A stretch of 64,000 nucleotides of DNA, taken from NCBI GenBank assembly GCA_047495785.1, contig JBLDXI010000009.1:1178001-1242000 (forward strand). The letters are read 5' to 3'. This DNA is from Lepidodermella squamata. Lineage: Eukaryota; Gastrotricha. Numbering within the stretch: position 1 is the first letter of the stretch; every line of letters begins with the position of its first letter. Shown here piece after piece: positions 13,301-24,000 of the stretch. The position numbers and the translations under genes were made by a program. The notes under the pieces are model-generated. The model saw only the letters and a program-made list of their open reading frames with translations. It did not search any database and was not told the DNA's origin.

Positions 13301-13861
13301 GAAGTAGCGATGTCGATAATAAAAATCAATGCCGAATCTTTGTCGCCGCGCGCTCGCTTTCTTCATCGCCTATAAACCAATACGGCTAATAGATGCGTGC
13401 GCGCGCGAGAGTTCGGCCATATGTCAAAGTAATATGCGGTGACGGGTTATCGATTTTATAGCACATCGATGTTCGACAAATAATATCAGCCCGCGCCACG
13501 TGCCTCTCTCTTTGCGTGCACACCGGCGGGCGGCGGGCAGGCGATAGGCGGCATTCCGCAGCTATCCGCCGATCAATTCAGTATCACAGACAACGCAACG
13601 AGCGCGCGCGCAAACAAAATCGATAATGGCAGACCGAAAAATATGGCATGAAATCAATCAATCACTCCGCCCTTAATTTGCAATACACATCGATTTTTAT
13701 CGCAATCGCAATAATGTGTGGTGACGAACCTGCCAGTCTGAAATATTGGAAGTCTTGACGAAATCGATCAGCGACTGCAGGCCCGCAATTTGTTGCTGCT
13801 GCTGCTGCTGTGACGAGCTGCTAGTCGGCGATACGGCAGAACTAGACGACGATAACGACAT
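4371..13861 (-). CDS. CUX1: CASP isoform of the CUX/CASP gene (Golgi coiled-coil membrane protein)
   Basis: CASP is a tail-anchored Golgi golgin (family knowledge). The model has eleven exons: 13861-13730, 12573-12463, 12403-11487, 11429-11260, 5567-5314, 5246-5172, 5114-4983, 4894-4763, 4690-4610, 4550-4486 and 4428-4371. They sum to 2127 nt (708 aa; human CASP is of similar size). The N-terminus has a Ser run and poly-Gln, then [24 protein letters not shown] and [10 protein letters not shown], and about 300 residues of coiled coil, all colinear with CASP. The 3' exons give [33 protein letters not shown], then a C-terminal membrane segment in [18 protein letters not shown] and the tail [19 protein letters not shown]. 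An AATAAA lies about 52 nt past the stop. The CASP-specific exons lie 3' of the CUT exons, so the two products come from alternative splicing after exon 4. The exon 5567-5314 boundary is the least certain. Confidence 0.9.
5568..7376 (-). other. Non-coding interval between the CUX stop and the first CASP-specific exon
   Basis: This stretch is the 3' UTR of the CUX mRNA and part of a large intron in the CASP mRNA. It is AT-rich, with several TAATAATATT-type runs. I see no coding exon here, and no homeodomain in any frame. Confidence 0.6.
7377..13861 (-). CDS. CUX1: CUX isoform: three-CUT-repeat transcription factor without a recognisable homeodomain
   Basis: Shares four coiled-coil exons with CASP, then uses exons 11026-10551, 10491-10147, 10097-9637, 9580-9145, 9092-8995, 8940-8523, 8468-7609 (a 54-nt GTAATT...TAG intron at 8092-8039 probably splits it) and 7548-7377. 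This gives about 1513 aa, close to human CUX1. CUT repeat 1 has [19 protein letters not shown] and [19 protein letters not shown]. Repeat 2 has [17 protein letters not shown], then [20 protein letters not shown]. Repeat 3 has [11 protein letters not shown], then [23 protein letters not shown] proteins bind DNA through CUT repeats plus a Cut homeodomain, but after repeat 3 the sequence runs into a Ser/Pro-rich tail with a basic [13 protein letters not shown] patch. No WFxNxR homeodomain helix is visible in any frame. Poly-Gln and poly-Ala tracts follow the shared region. Confidence 0.85.
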
Positions 13862-14425
13862 TTACCCGCCGCTTGTGCCTCGCGTTTAGTTGGGTGCACA
13901 CAAACTAAAATCTACTCGACATTAAAACGAGACAAAATCCTAGAAAAACAAAAAACGGAATAAGGTTGATTTTTTGGTGGTGAAAATCAGTGATGCGTGA
14001 AGAAAGGCATAAGTCGGGTCAAGATACATAAAAATGCATGTGCGGGTGGATAGGTAGGCCATGATAGGATGATGATGATGGCTGACGTTTAGGAAAGCAG
14101 TTAGTGCGATGAGAGTTGACGAATGAAAATAATTTCTATCACGGCGGTGGTGGTGATGATAATACGAATAATAATAAACGCATCGCATAAACATTCGAGC
14201 AAGAAATGAATGCTCGCGTTTATTCTTTTTATTATCCCGCACGCCAACGGTATATGGCGACGAAGTTATTGTATGTGATTATAAGTGATGTGTACAATAC
14301 CTATATTAGTAATACTAAATAAAGCTATACGTGAGAGCACGCATCGAGCAACAACAATTTATTGTATAAGTGAGCGAATGAAATAAATGAAGCCAAAGCA
14401 TCAAATGGGGCGACCGACGGCGAAT

Positions 14426-14470
14426 AAACGAACGACGAACGCAAGCGAACGAGCGAGCGAGTGAACGAAT
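14426..14470. repeat. Imperfect CGAA/CGAG tetranucleotide array
   Basis: Runs of GAAC and GAGC units, ending GAACGAGCGAGCGAGTGAAC. Related arrays occur at about 16858-16880, 17371-17400 and 19153-19197, all in the CUX upstream flank. Confidence 0.7.
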
Positions 14471-15068
14471 GATGGTGACGACACATATAAAACACATCAG
14501 TGAAATAAACCAGCGGAGAGAATGCGACAAAGTGCGACAAAGAGAGCTGATGCCGCAGCTGTACAAGTCGGCACACGCAGGTATTATAGGCTATAGGTAG
14601 TAGATGGTAGGTTTACGAAGCGAAATCTTTGTTGGCATGGCGATGGATGGATAGAATAATATTAATAGGCATGCCGGGTAATATTATTAATATGTACAAC
14701 TTTGTTATGGGTTTTCGTGCAGCAATTACCTACAGCAAAAGCGCGAATATATAATGGTTATACACGAACGACCACGGCGACTGGAATTATGGCACATATC
14801 GCCCGCTGTCATATAGGCCCGCGCGTGGTAAACTCGAAGGGTATAAAGAAACGGCAATACTACCTCAAACCAAATTGCCCGCCGACTTCCATATATTAAA
14901 CAGTACACGCGGCGACGGCGGCGGCGGTGGCGATGGAGGGGACCCGCAGGCGCTTCGGTGGTCGCGCTTTCTTCACGCGCACAGCCTTCACAACCGCGCA
15001 TTTTCTTGGCCGCACTCAACACAATTCGCGTTCGTTTTCGTTCGTTTTATTCTCGCGCAAAGCAGTAG

Positions 15069-15089
15069 CAATAATAATAATAATAATAA
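15069..15089. repeat. (AAT)n microsatellite
   Basis: About seven uninterrupted AAT units, followed by AACC. Confidence 0.85.
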
Positions 15090-15192
15090 CCAACGACGAC
15101 CCGCCGCCATAATCATCATCGCCATAGTAATAAATAAAAGTAAAGGTATTACTCGGCTGAATATTGTCGCGCGACAACAAAAATACACCAAA

Positions 15193-15195
<3 letters not shown>

Positions 15196-15224
<29 letters not shown>

Positions 15225-15228
15225 TCAT
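15196..15228. repeat. (CAT)n microsatellite
   Basis: About eleven CAT units with one CGT interruption. The same triplet recurs in other non-coding parts of the window. Confidence 0.85.
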
Positions 15229-17370
15229 TGCCATCGCTATCATACCTTCGCCGTGGTCGTCGTCGTAGAACGCACAGCAATATAAATATAGACGTTGTTG
15301 TTGTTCTAGTTGTCTCAACATGACGTTACCTACAATTGTGTGTATCTATCATTGCAGCAGGCAAAACCTGGAGGAGCGAACAACAAGCAACGCAGAAATG
15401 AAGCGCGTCGTCCTCCTTAATAACAATAATAGCCGCAATATAACCAATAGTATAACCAACCCGGGCTTGTATTGTTTCTATTTCTTGAGTTCTAACTACA
15501 AATAACGCAACACGCGATAAATTTGGGTATACACATACAAAAGGTACGGTGACGATGAACATTATTTGGACACTGAGTTGTTACCTTTTATTATTAGTAG
15601 CAGTGCCGAGCGCGAATAAAAGTTTTCGACAAGTGAACGAAAATAAACGCTACCTTGGCGAGCGCTGTTCAATACCTACTTAGTTCGAAACACAACAAAT
15701 ATTAATAATACCGAGTTGTCGTGACAGCGTCAGGCGAACGTCGCTGATATGTGCGATACCGTAAACGGCAAAATAGCCTATAGAATGCCTAGCCATGCGC
15801 GCAGCAGAATACCCACACACGAAAATAATAATAGCGAAACGGCAAAATGGGTAAATTTCCTCGCTATATCTCTGCCGCTCGCAAACACCATCGTCACACA
15901 ACGCAAAATGGCGACTTTGGTGAGGTAACGTTATAGCCGAATGGCGTCTGCGACAAGCGATGGCCCGAATCGCCGCCGCCAGGTCGGTGCCGCCAGGACA
16001 CCTGACTGACTGACTGGCCATTGACTGACGCGTGACTTTGCACCGATTTCAACGCACGCGTGCTTTCGTCACAAAATTGCCACACGCGTACAAAGCCATT
16101 GCCGCCATACAACAACAAAAAATCGATAAATCAATCACGATAAGAATCAAATAAACAAGGCTAGGCACGATCGAATTGAAAGCACGGCGAACATACAAGA
16201 AATTGAAAAAATCCCCAAAAAATGAAGTGATTTCCATATTGGTGAATTGCCAATAAAATTGTTGAAAAATCATGTTTTTTAATGATAGTTCGATTTGAGG
16301 AAGCCTTAATCAATCAATCAATCAAAATCGATATCGAAATTCGATTTGGCGAAATTTTTCGATTTTTTTGCTTGATTGTTCAATGAGATGTCAAAATTAA
16401 AGCGAAAAAATTGTACCTCTTTAGTTTGTACCTCTTGATTTACTAGTTGTACCTCTTCACTGTGTGATCAAGTGCGAGAAATCAAATAGGTAGAATATTT
16501 TCCCATTAAGGTGTGTCGATAATTCTAAATAGGGAATGGTAGATTTCTAAGTAAGATCACGATGAGATTTTGCCCGATTAATAATAGGCTACAGTTGTCA
16601 TTATCGGTTTGACAAGACGGAAAGTGGTGGTGCTGCTGCTGTTGCCGAGGAGGAGGAGAGGCGATAAACGAATAATTGCCGTTCTGTGTACACAAAAGGC
16701 TTTATAGATTAGGAGGGCTAAAACTAATGTGACCGGCAACAAAGTGAAGTGTAATAAGTATCAAGTGTGTTGTTATTGCGATTATTTATATTGTGTACGG
16801 ATGGTTGGGTTGGATGGAGTACAACAAGACCTTCCCGGTCCCTATCAGCTGCGCGAAAACGAACGAACGAGCGAATGAACAAGCCATAGCTAACTAATGT
16901 TGTAATGAAAATAATATCAACCGAATATTACATGCTATAAGTGAGCAATATTATAATCAACTGGTGGAGCTGTAAAATAAGCGCCAAAACGCGGAAACTA
17001 GACGGGGCGACGAACGATATGTTGCCGTAGTAATTGTATTATTTATTTCGGTGTTCGCGCATAATCCATATTATTAGCAATACACGATAAATTATAGGCG
17101 AGTGAAAACGACGCCGGTGTATATTGCAAATCGGTTGGTGTTGAGGGCGTTGGTGGATAGGGTGGTACAAAAGTACACCATCACGACTCGATGAAACTCT
17201 CGCTCGACAAGTGCTGATATGCTACTGCTGCTGCTGCTAATGCTGCTCGCTACCTCCAATCGTAATAATATAATATACTAATAATCATCGGTGGTAATCG
17301 CACAGCCGGCGCACAAGTGAATAAAATTCGACGACTATTAGAGCCAACTTTATGGCCGGCTGCATTATTT

Positions 17371-17400
17371 TAACGAACGAACGAGCGAGCGAGCGAACGG
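17371..17400. repeat. CGAA/CGAG tetranucleotide array
   Basis: ACGAACGAACGAGCGAGCGA followed by GCGAACGG, near-identical to the array at 14426-14470. Its downstream flank (GTGATGGTGATGA, GTGAAATAGA, GGACAAAGTG) also resembles that of the first array. Confidence 0.75.
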
Positions 17401-17652
17401 AATTACGAGTGATGGTGATGAAAGCGAGTGAGGTGAAATAGATTCCGGAGGGGTTAATTCGTGTAATAGGACAAAGTGAACGGAGCACGTACGAATTCAT
17501 AAAGAGTTCGTAACTCGGGATGATTTCAGCCAGCCAGTCATTCAGTCACTTGTTCGTGCTGATGAATTTTCACTGACTGCGGCAATATATGCAAACACCG
17601 ACCCGACCGAAGTTCAGCCAGTGGTGTGTATTAAGTAGGCAAGCAGGCGTAA

Positions 17653-17690
17653 TGTGTGTGTGTGTGTGTGTTTGCATGTGTGTGTATGTG
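17653..17690. repeat. (GT)n microsatellite
   Basis: A GT run of about nine units, then an interrupted TGTG stretch. Confidence 0.85.
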
Positions 17691-18433
17691 TTCTATTGAT
17701 AAGTATTCGAAATGCATTCGACGACGAATAGATCATCTATACCTACGCCGCCGGTCAGAGCACAAAATATCGACCGACGGCAGGGTAGACGCGATCGGTG
17801 CGCAAGCGCGCTCGCCTCACACACCGTGCGCGTGAATAGCATTTGGGTTTTCTATACTACCTAAATTCTACCAACACACGATTCTATAACATGTTCTCAT
17901 TCAGCCGCGATTATTCACTCGTCATCATTCAGCTGAATTCGCTTGTCAGGCTAATAATCGATAAATTGTATACCTCTATTGAAAGACGCGAAAATAGCGA
18001 ATGGCTATACAATCCATATTTTATAGAGCTCGCCGTGTATGCCCGTCGCCTATCGCGCGAGCGCGCAAAATGGTCAAAGCCAAGCCAACAACGCTTGCTG
18101 CTTACCCAATTGCCCACGAACGAAGCGATAGAGGCGATACCTATATCTATAAGTATAATAATAATATAATACGCAAACACATAAATACAAATATTGCCGC
18201 CGTGGTGGTGGTGGTGGTGCAGGGAGACACAGAGAGAGATAAATATTATTATGCCTCGGCGTATAGGTGACATGTACATGCAAATTCTTGTCGTCGATGT
18301 CGAAAGCAAATATTACACGCGCGAAATCGCTGAAATCGATGGGCAAACCTATAAGCTATATTCCGAACGTGAGCAAATCACGCCAAGCCAAAAGCCAACC
18401 AACAAACGTGACAAAAATAACACACTCCGCTGC

Positions 18434-18458
18434 TAACTAACTGACTGACTGACTGACT
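18434..18458. repeat. (ACTG)n microsatellite
   Basis: ACTAACTGACTGACTGACTG followed by ACTA. Confidence 0.85.
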
Positions 18459-20461
18459 ATCACAACAAGGCAAGCCATTAGCACCACACAGCGAGTAGGC
18501 CAGGTGAGAGCAGAAGTGTCTAGTCGAAAATATTGCCGAAGGTATAGCGAAAGAAAAAAGACGACCTACTTGCAATTCGCGCATCGAGTCATGTTCGTTA
18601 TTTGCTCGGCTGGCTCTGCTCGCGTATTTTATAGGTAATATATTATTGAGATATTATATAGAGAGACACAAGCGCCGTCACAGGTCGAGTGAGATCAGGA
18701 TGATAAACGAAGTGAACGAAGATCGGCGATGGAACGAATGGCGTGTATAAGCAGCTGGTACCTAATCAAGCTCAAATACACGTGTGTATTCCAATACTTT
18801 ACATATACACATACAGAGCTGGTTGTAAGCCATGTGTGATAGAGACCGACCGAATGCGTAAAAAGAAGTACAAAGAGCATGACGGGGATATTTATTGTAG
18901 AGTATACCTATACTCGCTCACTCGCTCGATCCGAATGTAAAAAGCCGCCGATTAATGTCAACGATAAAGTACACAAACACACTTAGCATGCACACATAAT
19001 ATTTTATAGCCCCGTCTTACAACTGACCGACCGAATATGGCTGACTGATGACGATGCAATACACGGCGACCAGGCGACCGACCGACTGCCGACTGGAATC
19101 ACTCTCTCATATCATCATCAGCATCATAATACGTGGGCATTACAGGCTGAGTAACGAACAACCGAACAGCCGAGTGAACGAAAGAACGAACGAACGGCGA
19201 TAGATAGATAGTGTATGCTTGTATGCTTGCGACGATGGCTTTTCAATAATACGACGCGGCGCCAAGAGATAGATAAAGTGTCGCGCTCACACTTTGTCGT
19301 AATGCGGCCCGCTCTATCGTTATAACCAAATATGAAAGATATCGGTGCCTTTCATATTACGCACACGTTGGGTGAATATTGAGAGCTAGCTATAAGCCTG
19401 CATTCAATAAAACTTTTCTCCACCTGTTTAAATACAAGTGAGAAAATTTAGCTAAGAGCCGATAGAACGCGCTGTGTACCTGCGAAATCTATCTATATAT
19501 TAGATCGAGTGAGTCGCATCGCTGATGTAGCCGCTAGGGTCGAATGAAAAGATGACACCGCAAGCTCATTGACTGGTACTATGACTGGCAAAACATCATC
19601 GGATCTTTCTTCTACGGGGCTGCTGGACCCAGCCGCCGCCGCCGCGCCACCGCCATTGCCGAAAACGAACACAAGTTGATGATGGGGATATAAACATAAA
19701 AGCACGCATCAGTCAAAAAGGCACGCAGAATATTACCGCGACCACTTTAATGGCAACGATAATAAATATCTATAGGTCGTCGGCCCGTTTACTATACGCT
19801 ACCTATCACACAAGGCGCATTATTATGACCGCTGAATGATAATATAATAAGAGGAAATGGTAGCAGCGCCGAGTTCTTCACCCGCGCGGGTATGGGAACG
19901 AAAAGGTATAACCAACCATAAAGCGGCTTGGCGTCACTCGGCGTCCCCGTTCCGTGTCCAATATATAGATATGTAGTTATAGAAGAGTTATCATCTTATT
20001 TTTCAGCTCACTCTTGCTTTCTATAATACTTGTGGAGGTGGTTGGTTCCATTTATTATCAGCTCGACCTTCTACCACCGGACAGACATTTTCGCATTACC
20101 GAAGAACGAACGTGAACGCGAGCAAACACATTTATTATATTGCAGCAGAGGCCGATGCGATATTCGGCGTTCACCTCAATACTCGCGTGCGCTTGCTCCC
20201 GCTTCTTCTTCTTCTCTCAATATATGTTTACCATGGCCGAGCAAGTGCTGAAGCAGCAGCAGCAGCAGCAATCGTCATCAAACACAACCCACAAATAGCC
20301 GCGCGACCAAACACGGCGATCTATCGCACGCGAAGGAATGTCGTGGCTCTGGCGTTATCAACGATAAAAGATGGCGATAATGAACAAGAGATGATGACGA
20401 GCACACAAATACCGCCAAAAGATACACGTCGCACGTGATCGCCAAACAGGTTGTTAGTTCG

Positions 20462-20493
20462 CCATCATCATCATCATCATCGTCGTCGTCATC
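20462..20493. repeat. (CAT/CGT)n trinucleotide repeat
   Basis: About six CAT units, then CGTCGTCGTCATCA. A (GCA)n run lies about 200 bp upstream at 20252-20270. Confidence 0.8.
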
Positions 20494-21000
20494 AGTAGCC
20501 GCAGCACCGGCGACCCAGCGTAAAAAGCGCGTCTTCAGCTTCGTTTTATTTATCCACATTGCAGTGATCGGTCGGTCGCCACTAAGCGCCGCGCCGCAAT
20601 CTCAACTCCTCCTCCGGCCCATCACCGGCCCGATGAAAGCCACCGCAGCAAATTTTTGTTGACATTCCACAGACAACGCTCACGTCTATTGAACACCACT
20701 TCAATGATTTCATTATAAAACCGGCTAAACATGGAAAATAACAAGCAACGTATTTGATAAAACGCGCAATCGCATTGAAATTCGAAGTTCGTTATGTATC
20801 ATCCTTTACTTTTCACAGGACACATAATTTCATTCATTGCAGTGGCTGATCACATCAGGTGAATCGGCGAGACACAAAGAAGGTTAAATATTACGAAGCA
20901 CAGGTATTTTCGTTACGGTTTTCACATATTGATGGCTAATATGAGATATACAAACAAATCATAAGCAGGTAAAACATTGAAAGTTCGGCGAAGGCCAGAT

Positions 21001-24000
21001 TCAACTCGGCAGAATTGATGAAAAAGTAACAGCGTAAGGATTAAAAACCACCTGAAAAAAAGAAATCGACTATTAAGTATCGAGTTTTTTTTGGCAAGCA
21101 AACCTTGTTCAGTAGATCAGCGATTTTCGAAGCGGTGTGATCGGGCTGAATTCCGATAACGCTCCAGCAAAGCACGTCGGTAACTTTGACGACTCCCTGG
21201 CGGCACTTGCACATGTAGACTTCGTAAGTAATCATGTCATCAGGATCGAAAGCTGCATTCAACAAAACAGCTCCTGAAAAATCGCATGCTATAAACAATA
21301 ACAAATTCTCATTCACCTTCAGTCACGAACTAAAATAAATCTATAAATCATAACGCGGGATGATTGCGGCAATGGTAACTTTGGACACTTTTTTCTCGGA
21401 CTTGAATAGCTTTGCAACGACGTGGGATAAAATTACGGGCTTTAGTGCATAACGTCCCCGTCTTCCGAGCTTTCGATAGCTGTAAGGTCGGTCATTGGGT
21501 TAATAATCTTTTTGGAGAAATGTTATAGCAGTGCGATTTCGGATGGCGTATCTAGTATCTCTGCCGTATCTCCCTATAAAGGAAGATCCGCTCAGGACAG
21601 CATTTGGCATGTGAATTCCCATACCGTTAATCTCACATAATTCGCAAAGAAAATGCAAAAACCGGACGATTGCTTTTTCCAGCGCGTTCAGATGACCAAT
21701 CGGGTAATTTTGTACTGTATAAAAATGCGGCGGTGCAAAACGTATGGAAAACAGATGGTGCGCAAACTGTTCACATTTTTTCCAATTCGGACCGAAAAGT
21801 CAACAAAAATGTAAAAACACACAACGCTATTGCATTAGCAAATGATCGTCCGAAATTACCCTCTAATTGTCCCCAGTTAGCTATACATTTTTGAACCCAG
21901 GTAAAAATACAAAAATTTCAAAATTTGCAGTAAATTCAAGAATCACTATGTTCCCATTTGGTGAAAATCAGAATTCAGAAATTTAGAAGCAAGGGAAGTC
22001 CGAAAAGCATGTTTTGTCCATGACACCCCTCTGCACCGTTTCTTTTTGAAAAAATTAAAGAATGAACCTGTGTCGTTCGAAACTCGGTTAAGGCCAGCAC
22101 TCATAGTTTCATTGCCACGAACGCCAAATTTGTTGAGATCGGAGATTGTCAGAACGGTGGGAATCGGCTTCGACAGCTTCTGGTAGAATTTCTCGATGAA
22201 AGATGGCGTAGATTCGGCATTTGTGGTCGATTGCGAATAACATTCGCCGAAGAAAATTTCATCCGTGCAATGGACGCAACGGCCAGACATCGCTTTAACA
22301 GGCGGTTTAGGGAAAACGACTTTAACAGTCGGAATGCGATCAACAGGTTTCACTGGAACAGGCGAGGTGCCGTTCAAAGTCGAAGCAGATTCGGACCGAT
22401 CGCAGCAAGCACTGTCGAATAAATCCGGAGAAGTCGAGCTGAGACGAGTTTGAGGTGATGTCCGAGTTGAAGCTGGTGAAATCGTGCCACGCTCATATAG
22501 AGGTTCGACCTTTGCCGATACCGGAGACATGATCGAGGCAACTTTGTTGGCAACGGCAGCGACTGGTCTTGCCATTTGAGCGCCAAAAACCTTGGAAATA
22601 TTTGTTGGCGTGAAGGTAAATTTTGAAGCTGGCGGGGCTGGCAGGGGCGGTTGCATTGCCGCCTGCTTAGGTCCAGGTTGAGCAGCTGGTTTCGAAGCTA
22701 CCGGTGTGAGACTTCTCGCTTGGCTAGCCTCAGCCTCGAACTTCTCGCTCTGCATGAAGTTGATAAGGTTCGTGCGAAAATGGGGGAAATTAGTAAAAGC
22801 AGCACGTCTCTCGCGAACCCATTTACTGACTTTATCATTGCCCCGATAGTTTGGTTGGCAAAATCGCTCATCGCATAGAATTATGGCGCCCCAGTCTTTA
22901 CGATGACGTATGCAACGGCCTAGCGCCTGATTCAAAGCTCGAAAAGCTTGGCACTCATACCATTCACCGCCAGGCAGGATGTTTTTGTTCCGACAATGCC
23001 TAAAAATTGAAATCAAATCACGTGACAATGGTAGTATAAAATATTGTACATTTCATTGTACTGCCGTTTTTCTTTGACTTGGGGGTCCATCAAGGCTGGA
23101 TAGGGTATGCCAACAGCAATCACCGCTCTAGCGTAGTCATCCGCGAAATTCAAACCTTCGGAAACTTTTCCGCGGTAAACAGCGAGAAATAAAGCTCCAT
23201 TTGTGTTGCCTTCAACATTTCTGGCATTAGATGGCCCTTTACCGCGCTGAGACATAGGCGTAACGCCTTTGCGACGCGGCAAGCCCGGGTCGTCGAGTTT
23301 CCTCTTCTTATTCGGCTGCGTTAGCTTATTCCCGAAGAAGACCGGTTTTCGCTCACATTTGTAGTCATCTTCATCATCCATAGCATCAGCGTCGTCACTC
23401 AACACATCGTCATGATGGCCGGAATTCGGTTTCCCACAACTGGCGTAAAAATCTGCCAAGGTTTCTTCAAAGTGAGCTCCGCCACCGCTGGTTTCAATAA
23501 AAATATTTTTCGTACTAGCTATACGATCGTACATCCCGGTCGAACGCCAGCGTTCAACCATTTTTTCAATCAATCGATAACTGGTGAAAAATATGAGAAC
23601 ACCACCAGGGGTGACTGAACAGATCTCTTCCGTCAACTCGCCAATTCCATCTTGGAAATCAAAAGTTTCCGTGTTCTTGTAAACAGCTTGAAGAGGTTTG
23701 TTCCGCGGTGAAACCCCGATACAGGCAGCAAAAACCTGGCTTTTCCCAATAACATGTCCAGCTTCGAATTGAATGGGGAAATTAGTGCCAAGTTCCGATT
23801 GAAAAGTGGTCATCGGACTCAATGTCCCTGAAGCTAGAACAATCGTTCGAGCTTGTTCGACGATTTGTTGGAAAATAACAGCCGGGTTGAGACACCAAAA
23901 GTGTAAGGCGTAATTAATCTCGTGGCGGAAATTACCACCACCCCGGCGGCCGCGTCCGACGAATTCTCCGGGCCGCGATTGTGGTTGGTCTTCAACAGTA

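Larger units (their letters stand above)
13862..21000. other. 7.1-kb gene-free 5' flank of CUX/CASP, rich in simple repeats
   Basis: No ORF here shows family similarity or sensible splicing. The interval lies between the CUX/CASP start and the FANCJ stop, both on the minus strand, so it is the upstream region of a developmental regulator. It contains many micro- and minisatellite patches (AAT, CAT, GT, ACTG, GCA and imperfect CGAA/CGAG arrays; some are listed separately) and CpG-containing stretches. Non-coding first exons or enhancers of CUX could lie here but cannot be recognised by eye. Confidence 0.5.

Noticed and set aside
15196-15228. CRISPR-like repeat array
   Set aside because: It is a plain CAT microsatellite without spacers, in a eukaryotic locus.
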